A stretch of DNA of 64,000 nucleotides from Pseudomonas peli (GCF_900099645.1 NZ_FMTL01000001.1:682001-746000); one strand, 5' to 3'; shown: positions 40,586-51,560, counted from the stretch's first letter. Notes: generated by a model not told the origin, from the sequence alone. Made by a program: numbers and translations.

Positions 40586-43417
40586 ATGGACAAGACCTAC
40601 CAGCCGCACGCCATTGAAACCGCCCTGTACCAGAACTGGGAGGCGAACAACTATTTCGCCCCGCAGGGTTCAGGCGAGCCCTACACCATCATGATCCCGC
40701 CGCCGAACGTCACCGGCAGCCTGCACATGGGCCATGGTTTCAACAACTCGATCATGGATGCGCTGATCCGTTTCCGCCGCATGCAGGGCCGCAACACCCT
40801 GTGGCAGCCGGGCACCGACCACGCCGGTATCGCCACCCAGATGGTGGTAGAGCGCCAGCTGGCCGCCGATGGCATTGGCCGTCACGATCTGGGCCGCGAG
40901 AAATTCCTGGAGAAAGTCTGGGAATGGAAGGAACAATCCGGCGGCACCATCACCCGGCAGATCCGTCGCCTGGGCAGCTCGGTGGACTGGTCGCGCGAAC
41001 GCTTCACCATGGACGACGGCTTGTCCGAGTCGGTTAAAGAAGCCTTCGTGCGCCTTCACAAAGATGGCCTGATCTACCGCGGCAAGCGCCTGGTCAACTG
41101 GGACACCAAGTTCCACACCGCTATCTCCGACCTTGAAGTGGAAAACCACGACGAGAAAGGCAGCCTGTGGAACCTGCGCTACCCGCTGGCTGACGGCAAC
41201 ACCACCGCCGACGGCAAGGATTACCTGATCGTCGCCACCACTCGCCCGGAAACCATGCTCGGCGACAGCGCCGTGGCCGTGCACCCGGAAGACGAGCGCT
41301 ACAAAGCCCTGATCGGCACCTTTGTCGAGTTGCCACTGGTTGGCCGTCGTATCCCGATCATCGCCGACGATTATTGCGACCCTGAGTTCGGCACCGGCTG
41401 CGTGAAGATCACCCCGGCCCACGACTTCAACGACTATGAAGTCGGCAAGCGCCACAACCTGCCGCTGCTGAATATCTTCGACAAGAACGCCGCCGTGCTC
41501 GCACAGGTCCAGGCGTTCAATGTCGATGGCAGCGTCAACAGCCAGATCGACTGCAGCTTGCCGGCCGAATACGCCGGCCTGGATCGTTTCGAGGCGCGCA
41601 AACAGATAGTTGCCGCCTTCGAGGCCGCCGGCCTGCTGGAAAGCATCGACGCTCACGCCCTGAAAGTGCCGAAAGGCGACCGCTCCGGCACCATCATCGA
41701 GCCGTGGCTGACGGACCAGTGGTACGTCAGCACCAAGCCGCTGGCCGAAAAAGCCATCGCCGTGGTCGAGAGCGGTGAAATCCAGTTTGTGCCCAAGCAG
41801 TACGAAAACATGTACTTCAGCTGGATGCGCGATATCCAGGACTGGTGCATCAGCCGTCAGCTCTGGTGGGGCCACCGCATTCCAGCCTGGTACGACGATG
41901 CCGGCAACGTCTATGTTGGCCGTGACGAGGCGGAAGTACGCTCCACCCATAACCTGGGCGACGCCAACCTGCGCCAGGACGAAGACGTTCTGGACACCTG
42001 GTTCAGCTCGGGCCTGTGGACCTTCTCCACCCTCGGCTGGCCGCAGCAGACTGCCGAACTGAAGACTTTCCACCCGACCGACGTGCTGGTCACCGGCTTC
42101 GACATCATCTTCTTCTGGGTCGCCCGGATGATCATGCTGTCCACCCACCTGACCGGGCAGATCCCGTTCAAGACCGTGTACGTACACGGCCTGGTGCGCG
42201 ATGGCCAGGGCCAGAAGATGTCCAAGTCCAAGGGCAACGTGCTCGACCCGCTGGATATCGTCGATGGCATTACCCTCGACGAGCTGCTGGAAAAACGCAC
42301 CAGCGGCATGATGCAGCCCAAGCTCGCCGAGAAAATCGCCAAGCAGACCCGCGCCGAGTTCCCTGAAGGCATCGCCGCCTACGGCACCGACGCCCTGCGC
42401 TTCACCAACCTGGCGCTGGCCTCCACCGGTCGTGACATCAAGTTCGACATGGGCCGCGTCGAGGGTTACCGCAACTTCTGCAACAAGATCTGGAACGCCG
42501 CCAACTTCGTATTGGAAAACACCGACGGCCAGGACACCGGCGTCAACGGTGAACCGGTCGAACTGTCCTCGGTGGACCGCTGGATCATCTCCGCCCTGCA
42601 GCGCACCGAAGCCGAAGTCACCCGCCAGCTCGACGCTTTCCGCTTCGACCTGGCCGCGCAAGCGCTCTACGAGTTTATCTGGGACGAGTACTGCGCCTGG
42701 TACCTGGAGCTGGTCAAGCCCGTGCTGTGGGACGAAGCCGCGCCAATCGAACGCCAGCGCGGCACCCGCCGCACGTTGATTCGCGTGCTGGAAGTGGCGC
42801 TGCGTCTGGCCCATCCGTTTATGCCGTTTATCACCGAAGAAATCTGGCAGCGCATCAAGGCGCAAGCCGGCGTCAATGGCGAAACCATCATGTTGCAGGC
42901 CTGGCCGGTGGCCAATGAAAGCCGCATCGATGCCGCCGCCGAAGGCGATATCGAGTGGGTCAAGCAGCTGATGCTCGGCCTGCGGCAGATCCGTGGCGAG
43001 ATGAAAATCTCCATGGCCAAACGCATCGATATCATCCTGCAGAACGCCAGCGCGGAAGACCTGCGTCGCCTGGCCGACAACGCGCCGCTGCTGAATAAGC
43101 TGGCCAAACTGGAGTCGGTACGCGTGCTGGAAGCGGGCGAAGAAGCGCCGATGTCCGCCACCGCCCTGGTTGGCGATATGCAAGTGCTGGTGCCAATGGC
43201 CGGGCTGATCGATAAGGACGCCGAGCTGGCGCGCCTGGACAAGGAAATCGCCCGTCTGAGCGGTGAAGTGCAGCGGGTTGGTGGCAAGCTGAGCAACGAA
43301 GGCTTCGTCGCCAAGGCGCCGGCCGAGGTGCTCGATAAAGAGCGCGCCAAGCTGGCTGAAGCTGAGCAAGCCCTGAGCAAGATGGTTGAGCAGCGCGGCA
43401 AGATCGCCGCACTCTGA
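40586..43417 (+). CDS. valS: Valyl-tRNA synthetase
   Basis: The 943-residue class I synthetase charges tRNA-Val. It has the HIGH motif as HMGH in [15 protein letters not shown] (residues 35-50), the KMSKS loop in [17 protein letters not shown], an editing domain between them, and the C-terminal coiled coil ([20 protein letters not shown]) that grips tRNA. Length is normal. A terminator follows at 43438. Confidence 0.98.
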   Translation: MDKTYQPHAIETALYQNWEANNYFAPQGSGEPYTIMIPPPNVTGSLHMGHGFNNSIMDALIRFRRMQGRNTLWQPGTDHAGIATQMVVERQLAADGIGRHDLGREKFLEKVWEWKEQSGGTITRQIRRLGSSVDWSRERFTMDDGLSESVKEAFVRLHKDGLIYRGKRLVNWDTKFHTAISDLEVENHDEKGSLWNLRYPLADGNTTADGKDYLIVATTRPETMLGDSAVAVHPEDERYKALIGTFVELPLVGRRIPIIADDYCDPEFGTGCVKITPAHDFNDYEVGKRHNLPLLNIFDKNAAVLAQVQAFNVDGSVNSQIDCSLPAEYAGLDRFEARKQIVAAFEAAGLLESIDAHALKVPKGDRSGTIIEPWLTDQWYVSTKPLAEKAIAVVESGEIQFVPKQYENMYFSWMRDIQDWCISRQLWWGHRIPAWYDDAGNVYVGRDEAEVRSTHNLGDANLRQDEDVLDTWFSSGLWTFSTLGWPQQTAELKTFHPTDVLVTGFDIIFFWVARMIMLSTHLTGQIPFKTVYVHGLVRDGQGQKMSKSKGNVLDPLDIVDGITLDELLEKRTSGMMQPKLAEKIAKQTRAEFPEGIAAYGTDALRFTNLALASTGRDIKFDMGRVEGYRNFCNKIWNAANFVLENTDGQDTGVNGEPVELSSVDRWIISALQRTEAEVTRQLDAFRFDLAAQALYEFIWDEYCAWYLELVKPVLWDEAAPIERQRGTRRTLIRVLEVALRLAHPFMPFITEEIWQRIKAQAGVNGETIMLQAWPVANESRIDAAAEGDIEWVKQLMLGLRQIRGEMKISMAKRIDIILQNASAEDLRRLADNAPLLNKLAKLESVRVLEAGEEAPMSATALVGDMQVLVPMAGLIDKDAELARLDKEIARLSGEVQRVGGKLSNEGFVAKAPAEVLDKERAKLAEAEQALSKMVEQRGKIAAL

Positions 43418-43437
43418 TCCTCTGGCAACACCCGCAG

Positions 43438-43470
43438 CCCGCGCCCTTACCGGCGCGGGTTTCGTTTTTT
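43438..43470 (+). terminator. Terminator of valS
   Basis: The stem CCCGCGCC/GGCGCGGG is followed by TTTCGTTTTTT. Confidence 0.88.
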
Positions 43471-43518
43471 CTGGGTTGGGCTTTCCAGCCACAGTTTCAT
43501 TGATCTACCGGTACACCC

Positions 43519-44982
43519 ATGACTGATACACGCTCCCCTTCCCTGCTCGATGCCCTGCTGCCGATTGGCGTGCTGGTTTTGCTGCTGGGCCTCTCCGTCT
43601 ACCTGTACGGCGACAGCTCCTCCAGCGGGCCGAACCAGATCGCGCTGATGAGCGCCGCCTTTGTCGCCGGCCTGGTCGGTCTGAAGAATGGCCTGCAGTG
43701 GGCGCAGATCGAGGAAGGCATCCTCGCTGGCATCCATATGGCGATGAAGGCCAACCTGATTCTGCTGGCGGTCGGCGCGCTGATCGGCACCTGGATTCTT
43801 TCCGGCACCGTGCCGACCATGATCTGGCTCGGCCTCAAGCAGATTTCCGCAGAATACTTCTACGTCACCAGCTGCCTGATCTGCGCCCTCACCGCGCTGT
43901 CCATCGGCAGCTCCTGGACCGTGGCCGGCACCCTGGGCATCGGCCTGATGGGCGTAGCGGCGGGCCTGGGTCTGGACCCGGCGATTACCGCCGGTGCGAT
44001 CATTTCTGGCGCCTACTTTGGCGACAAGCTCTCGCCGCTGTCGGATACCACCAATCTGGCGCCCGCGGCAGCTGGAGCGGAGCTGTTTGCGCATATCCGC
44101 CTGATGCTGCGCACCACGGTGCCGGCCCTAGGCATTGCCCTGGTGCTGTTCTTTATCCTCGGTCAGCAGGCTGACGGTAGCCATGACACCGCGCGCATCG
44201 CCGAAGTGCTGCGGGCGCTGGAAAGCCAGTTCAGCCTGGGCTGGCATCTGCTGCTGCCAGTAGCCCTGCTGCTGTTTCTCGCGGTGCGCCAGTGGGCGGC
44301 CTTTCCAGCGGTGTTTGTCGCCGCGCTGCTGGGCGGGGTGTTTGCGGTGGTGTTCCAGCCGGAAGTGATGACGCGCCTGGCCGATCCAGCCGCCGGCAGC
44401 CTGGCGCCGCTGAAAACCGTGTGGACGGCGCTGTTCGCCGGTTATGAATCCAGCAGCGGTAACCCGGAGCTGGACGGCCTGTTGTCCAAGGGCGGTATGG
44501 CCAGCATGCTCACCACAGTGTGGCTGATCATCTGCGCCATGTGTTTTGGCGGCGTACTGGAAAAACTCGGCCTACTCCAGCGCCTGCTGCAAAGCACCCT
44601 GCACCTGGCGAAAAGCACCAGCAGTCTGATCGCCAGCACCATTGCCACCACCATCGGCACCAATATCATCACCGCCGACCAGTACATCGCCCTGGTACTG
44701 CCGGGTCGCATGTACCGCGCCGAGTATGAAAAACGTGGCCTGGCTCCGGTCAACCTGTCGCGCGCCCTAGAAGACGGCGGCACCCTGACCTCAGTACTGG
44801 TGCCATGGAACACCTGCGGCGCCTATATGGCTGCGACCCTCGGCGTGGCGACCCTGAGCTACCTGCCGTACTGCTTCTTCAACCTGCTGATGCCGCTGCT
44901 GGCAATCACACTGGCCTTTATCTTCCCGCCGCAGGCCATCATGCCCGTTCAGGCCGAACGCGACGACCAGTCGCAAGCCTGA
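43519..44982 (+). CDS. nhaC: Na+/H+ antiporter, NhaC family
   Basis: The 487-residue inner-membrane protein has about 11 hydrophobic segments. Family features include LTALSIGSSWTVAGTLGIGL, SGAYFGDKLSPLSDTTNLAP and TSVLVPWNTCGAYMAATLGV. NhaC proteins exchange sodium for protons, and related members exchange organic acids or arginine-type substrates, so the exact substrate is not certain. It stands 50 bases after the valS terminator and has its own start. Confidence 0.9.
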   Translation: MTDTRSPSLLDALLPIGVLVLLLGLSVYLYGDSSSSGPNQIALMSAAFVAGLVGLKNGLQWAQIEEGILAGIHMAMKANLILLAVGALIGTWILSGTVPTMIWLGLKQISAEYFYVTSCLICALTALSIGSSWTVAGTLGIGLMGVAAGLGLDPAITAGAIISGAYFGDKLSPLSDTTNLAPAAAGAELFAHIRLMLRTTVPALGIALVLFFILGQQADGSHDTARIAEVLRALESQFSLGWHLLLPVALLLFLAVRQWAAFPAVFVAALLGGVFAVVFQPEVMTRLADPAAGSLAPLKTVWTALFAGYESSSGNPELDGLLSKGGMASMLTTVWLIICAMCFGGVLEKLGLLQRLLQSTLHLAKSTSSLIASTIATTIGTNIITADQYIALVLPGRMYRAEYEKRGLAPVNLSRALEDGGTLTSVLVPWNTCGAYMAATLGVATLSYLPYCFFNLLMPLLAITLAFIFPPQAIMPVQAERDDQSQA

Positions 44983-45195
44983 AGCTAGGTTCGCCCGCCA
45001 CCGCGCATCGCCGCGCGGTTCGTGCAGCATAGGACTAACCCATCAGTCAGAAAACACCCGCTTAGGTCTCAGTGGGACTCTCTGCACGATATTTACCCTC
45101 CCAATTTCTGAGCATTTCAGGCATCTTCGTCCACGCATCAAAAGCTCGCGGCACCTCTAAATCAATAAAAAAGCCCTGCAAATGGAATTCTGACC

Positions 45196-46572
45196 ATGTA
45201 TGCGTTGATGGCATTGATCTTTGTCCTCGGTTACCTGTGCATCGCCCTCGAACACCCCCTGAAAATCGATAAAGCCGCGTCGGCCATCCTGACTGCCGTC
45301 ATTTGCTGGACCCTGCTGGTACTCGGCGCGGACAGCATTCTGCCGCTGATCGGAGCCGCCACCCCTGGCGCCACGGGCAATGACCATCACGTGACTGAAG
45401 AGCTGCGCCATCACCTGGGTGAGATCTCCGAGATCCTGTTCTTCCTCATGGGCGCCATGACCATCGTCGAACTGATCGATGCCCATGAAGGCTTCAAGGT
45501 CATCACCGACCGCATCCGCACCAACAAACGCGTCACGCTGCTCTGGGTGGTGGGGCTGATTACCTTCTTCCTCTCGGCCGTACTGGACAACCTGACCACC
45601 ACCATCGTCATGGTTTCGCTGCTGCGCAAACTGGTCGATGACCAAAAGGAACGCTGGTTCTACGTCGGCATCGTGGTGATTGCCGCCAACGCCGGCGGCG
45701 CCTGGTCACCGATAGGTGACGTGACCACCACCATGCTGTGGATCGGCAACCAGATCAGCGCCAGCGGCATCGTCCTCAGCCTGTTCATCCCCAGCCTGGT
45801 CTGCCTACTGGTACCGCTGCTGATTCTGAGCATGACCATGAAGGGCGAAATCCAGCGTCCGCTGCTCAGCGAATCGGACGAGGAACGCCGCGACCCGACC
45901 ACGCCCTTCGAGCGCAACCTGGTGTTTGCCCTGGGCATCGGCGCCCTGCTATTCGTCCCTGTATTCAAGACCGTGACCCACCTGCCGCCTTACATGGGCA
46001 TCCTTTTCGGTCTCGGCGTGCTCTGGGTGGTCACCGAGGTGATTCACCGCGGCAAGAACGACGAAGACAAGCACCCACTCTCGGTGGTTGGCGTTCTGCG
46101 GCGCATCGACACCACCAGCGTGCTGTTCTTCCTCGGCATCCTGCTGGCAGTCTCCAGCCTGGCCACCGCCGGCCACCTGACCCAGGTGGCGACTCTGCTG
46201 CGCGAAAGCCTGGGCAATGTCTATGCGATCAACATTGCCATCGGCCTGCTCTCCGCCGTGGTCGACAACGTACCGCTGGTGGCCGGCGCCATGAAGATGT
46301 ACCCACTAGTCACCCCGGAGGTGCTGGCGCTGGCCGGTGCCGACACCGCCTGGCTGAGCAATTTCCAGATTAACGGTACCTTCTGGGAAATGCTCGCCTA
46401 CTGCGCCGGCACCGGCGGCAGCTGCCTGATCATCGGCTCGGCAGCCGGTGTGGCGGCCATGGGCATGGAGAAGATCAACTTCATCTGGTACCTGAAAAGG
46501 ATCAGCCTGCTGGCCTTCCTCGGCTACATTTCCGGTGCTGCGACCTATATCGCGATTGCCACCTTGAGCTGA
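45196..46572 (+). CDS. nhaD: Na+/H+ antiporter, NhaD family
   Basis: The 458-residue protein has the NhaD features: ALMALIFVLGYLCIALEHPL at the N-terminus, LSAVLDNLTTTIVMVSLLRK, NAGGAWSPIGDVTTTMLWIG and SAVVDNVPLVAGAMKMYP. NhaD removes sodium or lithium at alkaline pH and is common in halophilic and marine bacteria. It follows nhaC with a 213-base gap, in which I see no gene. Confidence 0.92.
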   Translation: MYALMALIFVLGYLCIALEHPLKIDKAASAILTAVICWTLLVLGADSILPLIGAATPGATGNDHHVTEELRHHLGEISEILFFLMGAMTIVELIDAHEGFKVITDRIRTNKRVTLLWVVGLITFFLSAVLDNLTTTIVMVSLLRKLVDDQKERWFYVGIVVIAANAGGAWSPIGDVTTTMLWIGNQISASGIVLSLFIPSLVCLLVPLLILSMTMKGEIQRPLLSESDEERRDPTTPFERNLVFALGIGALLFVPVFKTVTHLPPYMGILFGLGVLWVVTEVIHRGKNDEDKHPLSVVGVLRRIDTTSVLFFLGILLAVSSLATAGHLTQVATLLRESLGNVYAINIAIGLLSAVVDNVPLVAGAMKMYPLVTPEVLALAGADTAWLSNFQINGTFWEMLAYCAGTGGSCLIIGSAAGVAAMGMEKINFIWYLKRISLLAFLGYISGAATYIAIATLS

Positions 46573-46618
46573 CCCTTCATCAGGCCGTGCGCCCTGCGCA
46601 TGGCATAACACCAGGTAC

Positions 46619-46921
46619 ATGCCCATGGATGTCAGCAAAACCCGCAGCAGCTTCTACCGCCGCCTGTACGTGGCCTGGCTGATCGACAGCGGCACGGCGA
46701 CCAACGTACCCGCCTTGATGGACGCCACCGGCATGCCCCGGCGTACCGCCCAGGACACCCTGAGCGCCCTGGCCGAGCTGGATATCGAGTGCACCTTTGC
46801 CCAGCAAAGCGGTGAGCGCAATAACGCCGGGCACTACGAGATTCGTGACTGGGGCGCGATCAATCCGCAGTGGATTGCCGCCAACCTGGCGCAGATAAAA
46901 GCCGTACTCGGCTACCCCTGA
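46619..46921 (+). CDS. Winged helix-turn-helix protein (HTH_43 type)
   Basis: The 100-residue protein reads SSFYRRLYVAWLIDSGTATN, then ALMDATGMPRRTAQDTLSAL and WIAANLAQIKAVLGYP. This matches a small winged-helix family of unknown function that is conserved in gammaproteobacteria. DNA binding is likely. Two starts, 46619 and 46625, are equally good. It precedes the VTT-domain gene by 15 bases, so the two probably form an operon. Confidence 0.8.
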   Translation: MPMDVSKTRSSFYRRLYVAWLIDSGTATNVPALMDATGMPRRTAQDTLSALAELDIECTFAQQSGERNNAGHYEIRDWGAINPQWIAANLAQIKAVLGYP

Positions 46922-46936
46922 AGCCACGAGGCCGCC

Positions 46937-47500
46937 ATGCGCAGTTCCTCCCGCCTGCTGCTGGTCATCCTGTTTCTGCTGGCTCTGTTCGTGCTGTTCG
47001 AAACCCTGGGCATCCGCGCGCAGTTCAACCTCGACGCCTTGCAGGCGCTGCTCCTGATGCATCCGGCCGTCGGTCTGCTGCTGTTTACCCTGCTATTTGC
47101 CCTGGGCAATCTGATCCAGATTCCCGGCTGGGTATTTCTCGCCGCTGCGGTGCTGGCCCTGGGACGGGTGTATGGCGGTGTAGTCACCTATATCGCGGCC
47201 TGCGTGTCCTGCACCGTCACCTACATCACCATTCGCTATCTGGGCGGAAACGCCCTGCGTGAGTTGAATAACCCGCTGGCGCAACGCCTGCTAAGCGGCC
47301 TTGATCGCCATCCGCTGGCCAGCATCATCAGTCTACGCATGCTGTTTCAGACCGTGCCGGCCTTGAACTACGCGTTGGCCTTGTCTGGCGTGCGCTTTCG
47401 CACCTACCTGCTCGGCACCCTGCTCGGCCTGCCGCTGCCCATTGCCCTGTACTGCATGTTCTTCGACTACCTGGCCATGTTGCTCAATATTGCCCACTAG
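46937..47500 (+). CDS. VTT-domain (TVP38/TMEM64) inner-membrane protein
   Basis: The 187-residue protein has four to five membrane helices and the VTT-type core, GNLIQIPGWVFLAAAVLALG, followed by GRVYGGVVTYIAACVSCTVT and LRMLFQTVPALNYALALSGV. VTT/DedA proteins act in lipid or ion transport across the inner membrane. Specific role unknown. Confidence 0.82.
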   Translation: MRSSSRLLLVILFLLALFVLFETLGIRAQFNLDALQALLLMHPAVGLLLFTLLFALGNLIQIPGWVFLAAAVLALGRVYGGVVTYIAACVSCTVTYITIRYLGGNALRELNNPLAQRLLSGLDRHPLASIISLRMLFQTVPALNYALALSGVRFRTYLLGTLLGLPLPIALYCMFFDYLAMLLNIAH

Positions 47501-47590
47501 CGCCGGCATCCAGCGTTTACCTACAGTCGGCAAGCAACCTGCGCCCAGCTGTGGGAAAATCCCGCGCCCCACGCCTTAGATCCGTCTGCC

Positions 47591-48619
47591 ATGTCCTTGC
47601 CGCCGAAACGCCCCAGCCGAAAACCTGCCGCACCGCGCACCGCGCCCAGTAAACCTGAGGCCAACAAGGCCGATGCGAGCAAAGGCCAGCTGCACCCACG
47701 CAATCGCCATCAGGGCCGTTATGACTTCCCCGCGCTGATCAAGACCAGCCCTGAGCTGGCAACCTTCGTGATCATCAACCCCTATGGCAAGGAAAGCATC
47801 GACTTCGCCAATCCGGCGGCGGTCAAGGTGTTCAACCGGGCGCTGCTCAAGCAGTTCTATGGCATCCAGCATTGGGATATTCCGGCGGATTATCTGTGCC
47901 CGCCGATCCCAGGCCGCGCCGATTACCTGCATTACCTGGCCGACCTGCTGGCCGCCAGTAACGGCGGCGAAATCCCGCGCGGCGCCAAAGTGCGTGCGCT
48001 GGATATTGGCGTAGGGGCCAACTGCATCTACCCAATGCTGGGCCACCGCGAATACGCCTGGCAGTTTCTCGGCTCGGACATCGCTGCCAACGCCATCGCC
48101 TCGGCCAAGACCATCGTGCAGGGCAATCCGGGCTTGAGCGATGCGATTGAGCTGCGCCAGCAGCGCGACAGCACGCATATCTTCCAGGGTTTGCTGCATG
48201 CCGATGAGCGCTTCGACCTGACTCTGTGTAACCCACCCTTCCATGCCAGTGCGGAAGAAGCCAGCAGCGGCAGCAAGCGCAAATGGCGCAACCTCGGCAA
48301 ACTCGACCCCAAGCGCAAACTGCCAGTGCTGAACTTCGGCGGTCAGGCGGCAGAGCTGTGGTGCAAGGGCGGTGAAGCGGCGTTTGTCAGCCAGCTGGTC
48401 AAGGAAAGCGCCGAAATCGGCCAGCAGGTGCTGTGGTTCAGCAGCCTGATTTCCAAGGCCGGTAACCTGCCAGGCGTGTACAGCGCGTTGAAGAAAGCCG
48501 GCGCGCTGCAGGTACAGACCGTGGAGATGGCGCAGGGGCAGAAGCAGAGCCGCTTTGTCGCCTGGACCTTCCAGACGCCGGAACAGCAACAGCGCTGGCG
48601 GCAGAACCGCTGGCAATAA
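47591..48619 (+). CDS. rlmF: 23S rRNA m6A1618 methyltransferase RlmF
   Basis: The 342-residue protein matches RlmF (YbiN). After a basic tail come [20 protein letters not shown] and [19 protein letters not shown]. The SAM site is [16 protein letters not shown] and the N6-adenine motif is NPPF in [16 protein letters not shown]. It methylates A1618 of 23S rRNA. It ends 10 bases before the convergent permease gene. Confidence 0.94.
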   Translation: MSLPPKRPSRKPAAPRTAPSKPEANKADASKGQLHPRNRHQGRYDFPALIKTSPELATFVIINPYGKESIDFANPAAVKVFNRALLKQFYGIQHWDIPADYLCPPIPGRADYLHYLADLLAASNGGEIPRGAKVRALDIGVGANCIYPMLGHREYAWQFLGSDIAANAIASAKTIVQGNPGLSDAIELRQQRDSTHIFQGLLHADERFDLTLCNPPFHASAEEASSGSKRKWRNLGKLDPKRKLPVLNFGGQAAELWCKGGEAAFVSQLVKESAEIGQQVLWFSSLISKAGNLPGVYSALKKAGALQVQTVEMAQGQKQSRFVAWTFQTPEQQQRWRQNRWQ

Positions 48620-48629
48620 CCGCGGAGAC

Positions 48630-49868
48630 TTACCAGGGCAGCCAGCCGCCCAACGCCAGCCATACCCCAGCCAGGCCCATGCTCAGCAGGGTCACCGGCA
48701 CGCCGCTGCGGGCAAAGTCGATAAAACTCAGCGGCACACCCTGACGCCGCGCGCTTTCGGCGACGATCAGGTTGACCACGCTGCCGATCAGCAGCAAGTT
48801 GCCGGCCAGCGTCGACATGATCGCCAGGCCCACCAACAAGGCCTCACTGGCCTCCGGCAACACGCCCAACAGCAACATCACATACGGCACATTGCCGATC
48901 AGGTTACCGGCAAACAGCGACAGGCTCGCCAGCGTGATCACCCCGTGCGGTAACAGGCCCAATTCGGCTAGAGTGCCCGCCAGACCCGCGACCTGCGGCA
49001 GGCTCATCGCCGCGCCCGTCACCACGAACAACCCGGCAAACAGCAGTAATAGGTTCCAGTCGACCTTCTGCACATAGTCGCGACTGTCCACCCGCCGCGA
49101 GATCATCACCAGCACCGCGATCAACAGGGCAGAAATCTCCCGCGGCATGCTGGTGGAAAACAGCCCGAGCAGCACCAGGCTGGCCAGCAGCGGTTTCAGG
49201 TAACTGCGCACACCATAAATATGCTGCACCGGGGTTTCTGCCTGCACCGCCGGCTTGGCCGTGCCCCAGCGTTTGCGCCACTGCAGCCAGATCACCGCGT
49301 AAGTAATAGCCAGTGCGGCCAGCGCAGGTGGCCCGGCGATAAAGGTGTAAGACCAGAAGTCCAGGCCGCCGGCCTGGCCGATCAAAATGTTCTGCGGGTT
49401 GCCGATCAGGCTCGCGGAGGAGCCGGCATTGCACGACAGCGCCAGGGCCAGGAGAAACGGCCGCGGATCGAGACCACGGGCCAGCAGGCTATGGCACAGC
49501 AACGGGGTCAGGGCAAAGGCGACGATGTCATTAACCAGCAGCGCCGACAGCACGCCGCCCAACAGAACCACGCCCAACAGCAGCAGCGCCGGCTGCTCGG
49601 CATAGTGGCTGAGCTGCTGGTTAAGCCAGGCGTACACGCCGGAGAAATCGAACTGCGCACTGATCAGCATCAGCGCCAACAGCAGCAAGAGTGCACCGGC
49701 ATCCAGATGGCTGGCCGCCTCGGCCGGGGATTGTGCGCCGCTGACCAGCAGCAACACCGCCGCGCAGCCAGCAATCCAGCTGCGATCAACGCGCAAGCCA
49801 CGGATGCCCCCGGCGGCCATGCCCAGGTAGGTCAGTACAAACAGAATTGAAACGACCCAAACGGTCAT
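48630..49868 (-). CDS. ArsB/NhaD-superfamily ion permease
   Basis: The 412-residue membrane protein has about 11 hydrophobic segments and two inverted superfamily motifs, VNDIVAFALTPLL and NAGSSASLIGNPQNILIGQA in the first half and NVPYVMLLLG in the second. This is the ArsB/NhaD/CitM transporter superfamily. The substrate (anion, sodium or arsenite) cannot be told from sequence; no ars genes are nearby. Confidence 0.82.
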   Translation of the reverse strand: MTVWVVSILFVLTYLGMAAGGIRGLRVDRSWIAGCAAVLLLVSGAQSPAEAASHLDAGALLLLLALMLISAQFDFSGVYAWLNQQLSHYAEQPALLLLGVVLLGGVLSALLVNDIVAFALTPLLCHSLLARGLDPRPFLLALALSCNAGSSASLIGNPQNILIGQAGGLDFWSYTFIAGPPALAALAITYAVIWLQWRKRWGTAKPAVQAETPVQHIYGVRSYLKPLLASLVLLGLFSTSMPREISALLIAVLVMISRRVDSRDYVQKVDWNLLLLFAGLFVVTGAAMSLPQVAGLAGTLAELGLLPHGVITLASLSLFAGNLIGNVPYVMLLLGVLPEASEALLVGLAIMSTLAGNLLLIGSVVNLIVAESARRQGVPLSFIDFARSGVPVTLLSMGLAGVWLALGGWLPW

Positions 49869-50101
49869 GCGTCAGCTATCCCCCTCATACCCGCGCGATT
49901 GCGCTGCAGCACTCTAAAGGGCCTGAAGCTGACGGGGAACTGGCCGTAAAGAAAAAAGCGTCTGCCGCGATTTCCAACCTCGCGCAGCGACGACGCGAGA
50001 GTTGGCCGCCAGGGATGGCAGTCCATAAAAAGCCGGCGCAAAGGCCGGCTTGTTTGAGACTCGGCCAGGCGCAGACAGCGCGCCTGACCGCAACAGGCGT
50101 A
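49869..50101. other. Noncoding gap with hairpin
   Basis: A stem AGCCGGC-gcaaag-GCCGGCTT lies at 50037-50058 with T-rich sequence after it, a possible terminator for the propeller gene. No gene is visible. Confidence 0.45.
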
Positions 50102-51469
50102 TTACTTAAGCAGCTCGAACACCGCCACGTTGCCGCTCTTCTCCAGGCCAGTGACCAGGAAATGCCGACCCTCACGTTCAACATGGGCCAGCCCTTCCGG
50201 CGCCAGGTTGCCGGAGCCGGCGCCTTCACCGGCACCCACCACTTGCAGCACCTTGGGTTGCTCGGCCTGGTCCAGATCAATCAGGGCCAGGGCATCGGCG
50301 CGCTCCAGAGTTGCCACAGCCAGACGTTTGCCGAAGGCATCGAAACTCACCACACCTTCAGGCTCGCTGCCTTTGTTGGGGCTGCGCGCATCCGGGTAAA
50401 CACCGGCCTGGGCGGCCATATCGTCGAGCTGGCTGCCGGTATCACCGAGCAGCTTGCCGCTCATGGCATCGAACACACTGACCGTGCGCCCGCCACCGCT
50501 GGGCAGGCCATCCTTAGTTTTAGCGATTTTCGGGTCGGTATCGCCTTCATCAGCGCTGACCAGGTAACGGCCATCGGCACTCACCGCCAGCGCATCGGGT
50601 TCGCGCAGAGCAAACAGCTCGGCCGCCGGGGCGTACTTGCCGTCATCGATGATGTCCGCGGCATGACGCACGGTGCCCAGGCCAAACACTTTGTCCAGCT
50701 TGCCTTGCAGCACATCCACCACAGCAATCGCGTTGTTCTCTTGCAGGCTTACGTAGGCGCGCGCGCCGTCCGGGCTGAAGGTCACGTATTCCGGTTCGAT
50801 ATGCTCAGGGCTGGTGCCGAACGGCACTTTCAACTCTTCGCCGTCGATCACCCGCTCCACCAGACGCTTGTGCTCAACCTGGATCGCGCCTTCGACACCT
50901 TTCAGGTCCGGCAGGGTGATCAGGCTGTGCTTGGCCGCCGCCACGCCGCCACGCAGGTCAATCAGGCTGATTGAGCCTTCACCGCTGCGGAAACCCTCGC
51001 CGTCACGCACATAGCCTTCGCCTTCGTTGGCCACCACGATGAAGTCGCCCTTGGGCGAAAACGCCAGGCTGTCAGGCCAGATGCCAATTTCAACGGTATT
51101 GAGCAGCTTGCCATCGGCCACCGAACGCAACTCGACGCGACCGTTTTTCAGGCCATCGCTGTTGCGGATGCACACGGCAAACAGGTCTTCGCTGGGGTGG
51201 AAAATCGCCGAGGTGATTTCCCCCGTGCCGGCTGCCACCAGGTTATGCCGGGCAATGCGATTGAGACCCTTGGCCGGGTCCAGGTGCAGCACATCGACCA
51301 GGCCTTCGGCGCTATTGGACACAATCACGCGCATGCTCGAGGCCTGCGCGCTGACAATTTCAGTGCCGGCCGCAAAGCCGCTCTCGTACAGTGCCAGGGG
51401 TTTAAGCTCAAGGGCAGAGGCCAACGGAGCCAGGGCAAACAGCGCGCAAAGTGTAGGGATTCGCAGCAC
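50102..51469 (-). CDS. Choice-of-anchor I beta-propeller protein, secreted
   Basis: The 455-residue protein has a signal peptide (MLRIPTLCALFALAPLASAL) and repeated propeller blades such as WPDSLAFSPKGDFIVVANEG, VTFSPDGARAYVSLQENNAI and PDALAVSADGRYLVSADEGD. This matches the choice-of-anchor I group, often annotated as alkaline-phosphatase-like or phytase-like. A periplasmic or extracellular phosphoesterase role is possible but not shown. Upstream direct repeats with 11-base spacing resemble a Pho box. Confidence 0.78.
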   Translation of the reverse strand: MLRIPTLCALFALAPLASALELKPLALYESGFAAGTEIVSAQASSMRVIVSNSAEGLVDVLHLDPAKGLNRIARHNLVAAGTGEITSAIFHPSEDLFAVCIRNSDGLKNGRVELRSVADGKLLNTVEIGIWPDSLAFSPKGDFIVVANEGEGYVRDGEGFRSGEGSISLIDLRGGVAAAKHSLITLPDLKGVEGAIQVEHKRLVERVIDGEELKVPFGTSPEHIEPEYVTFSPDGARAYVSLQENNAIAVVDVLQGKLDKVFGLGTVRHAADIIDDGKYAPAAELFALREPDALAVSADGRYLVSADEGDTDPKIAKTKDGLPSGGGRTVSVFDAMSGKLLGDTGSQLDDMAAQAGVYPDARSPNKGSEPEGVVSFDAFGKRLAVATLERADALALIDLDQAEQPKVLQVVGAGEGAGSGNLAPEGLAHVEREGRHFLVTGLEKSGNVAVFELLK

Positions 51470-51531
51470 AGCAACTATCCTTATGAAGAGACATGGGGAT
51501 TGAACAAATCCGCAGCAGTCTTCACCCGCAC

Positions 51532-51560
51532 GATGACGTTTTAATGAAACATTAATGGCG
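51532..51560 (-). promoter_or_regulatory. Possible Pho box upstream of the propeller gene
   Basis: Read on the minus strand, TTTCATT-AAAA-CGTCATC is two seven-base units 11 bases apart, like the Pho consensus CTGTCAT-N4-CTGTCAT, with a third weak unit (CGCCATT) in phase. The match is imperfect. Confidence 0.35.

Noticed and set aside
40670..43492. A 940-codon open frame on the minus strand over valS
   Set aside because: It is exactly antisense to valS, whose motifs are complete. Long antisense frames are common in GC-rich codon-biased genes, and the product resembles no family.
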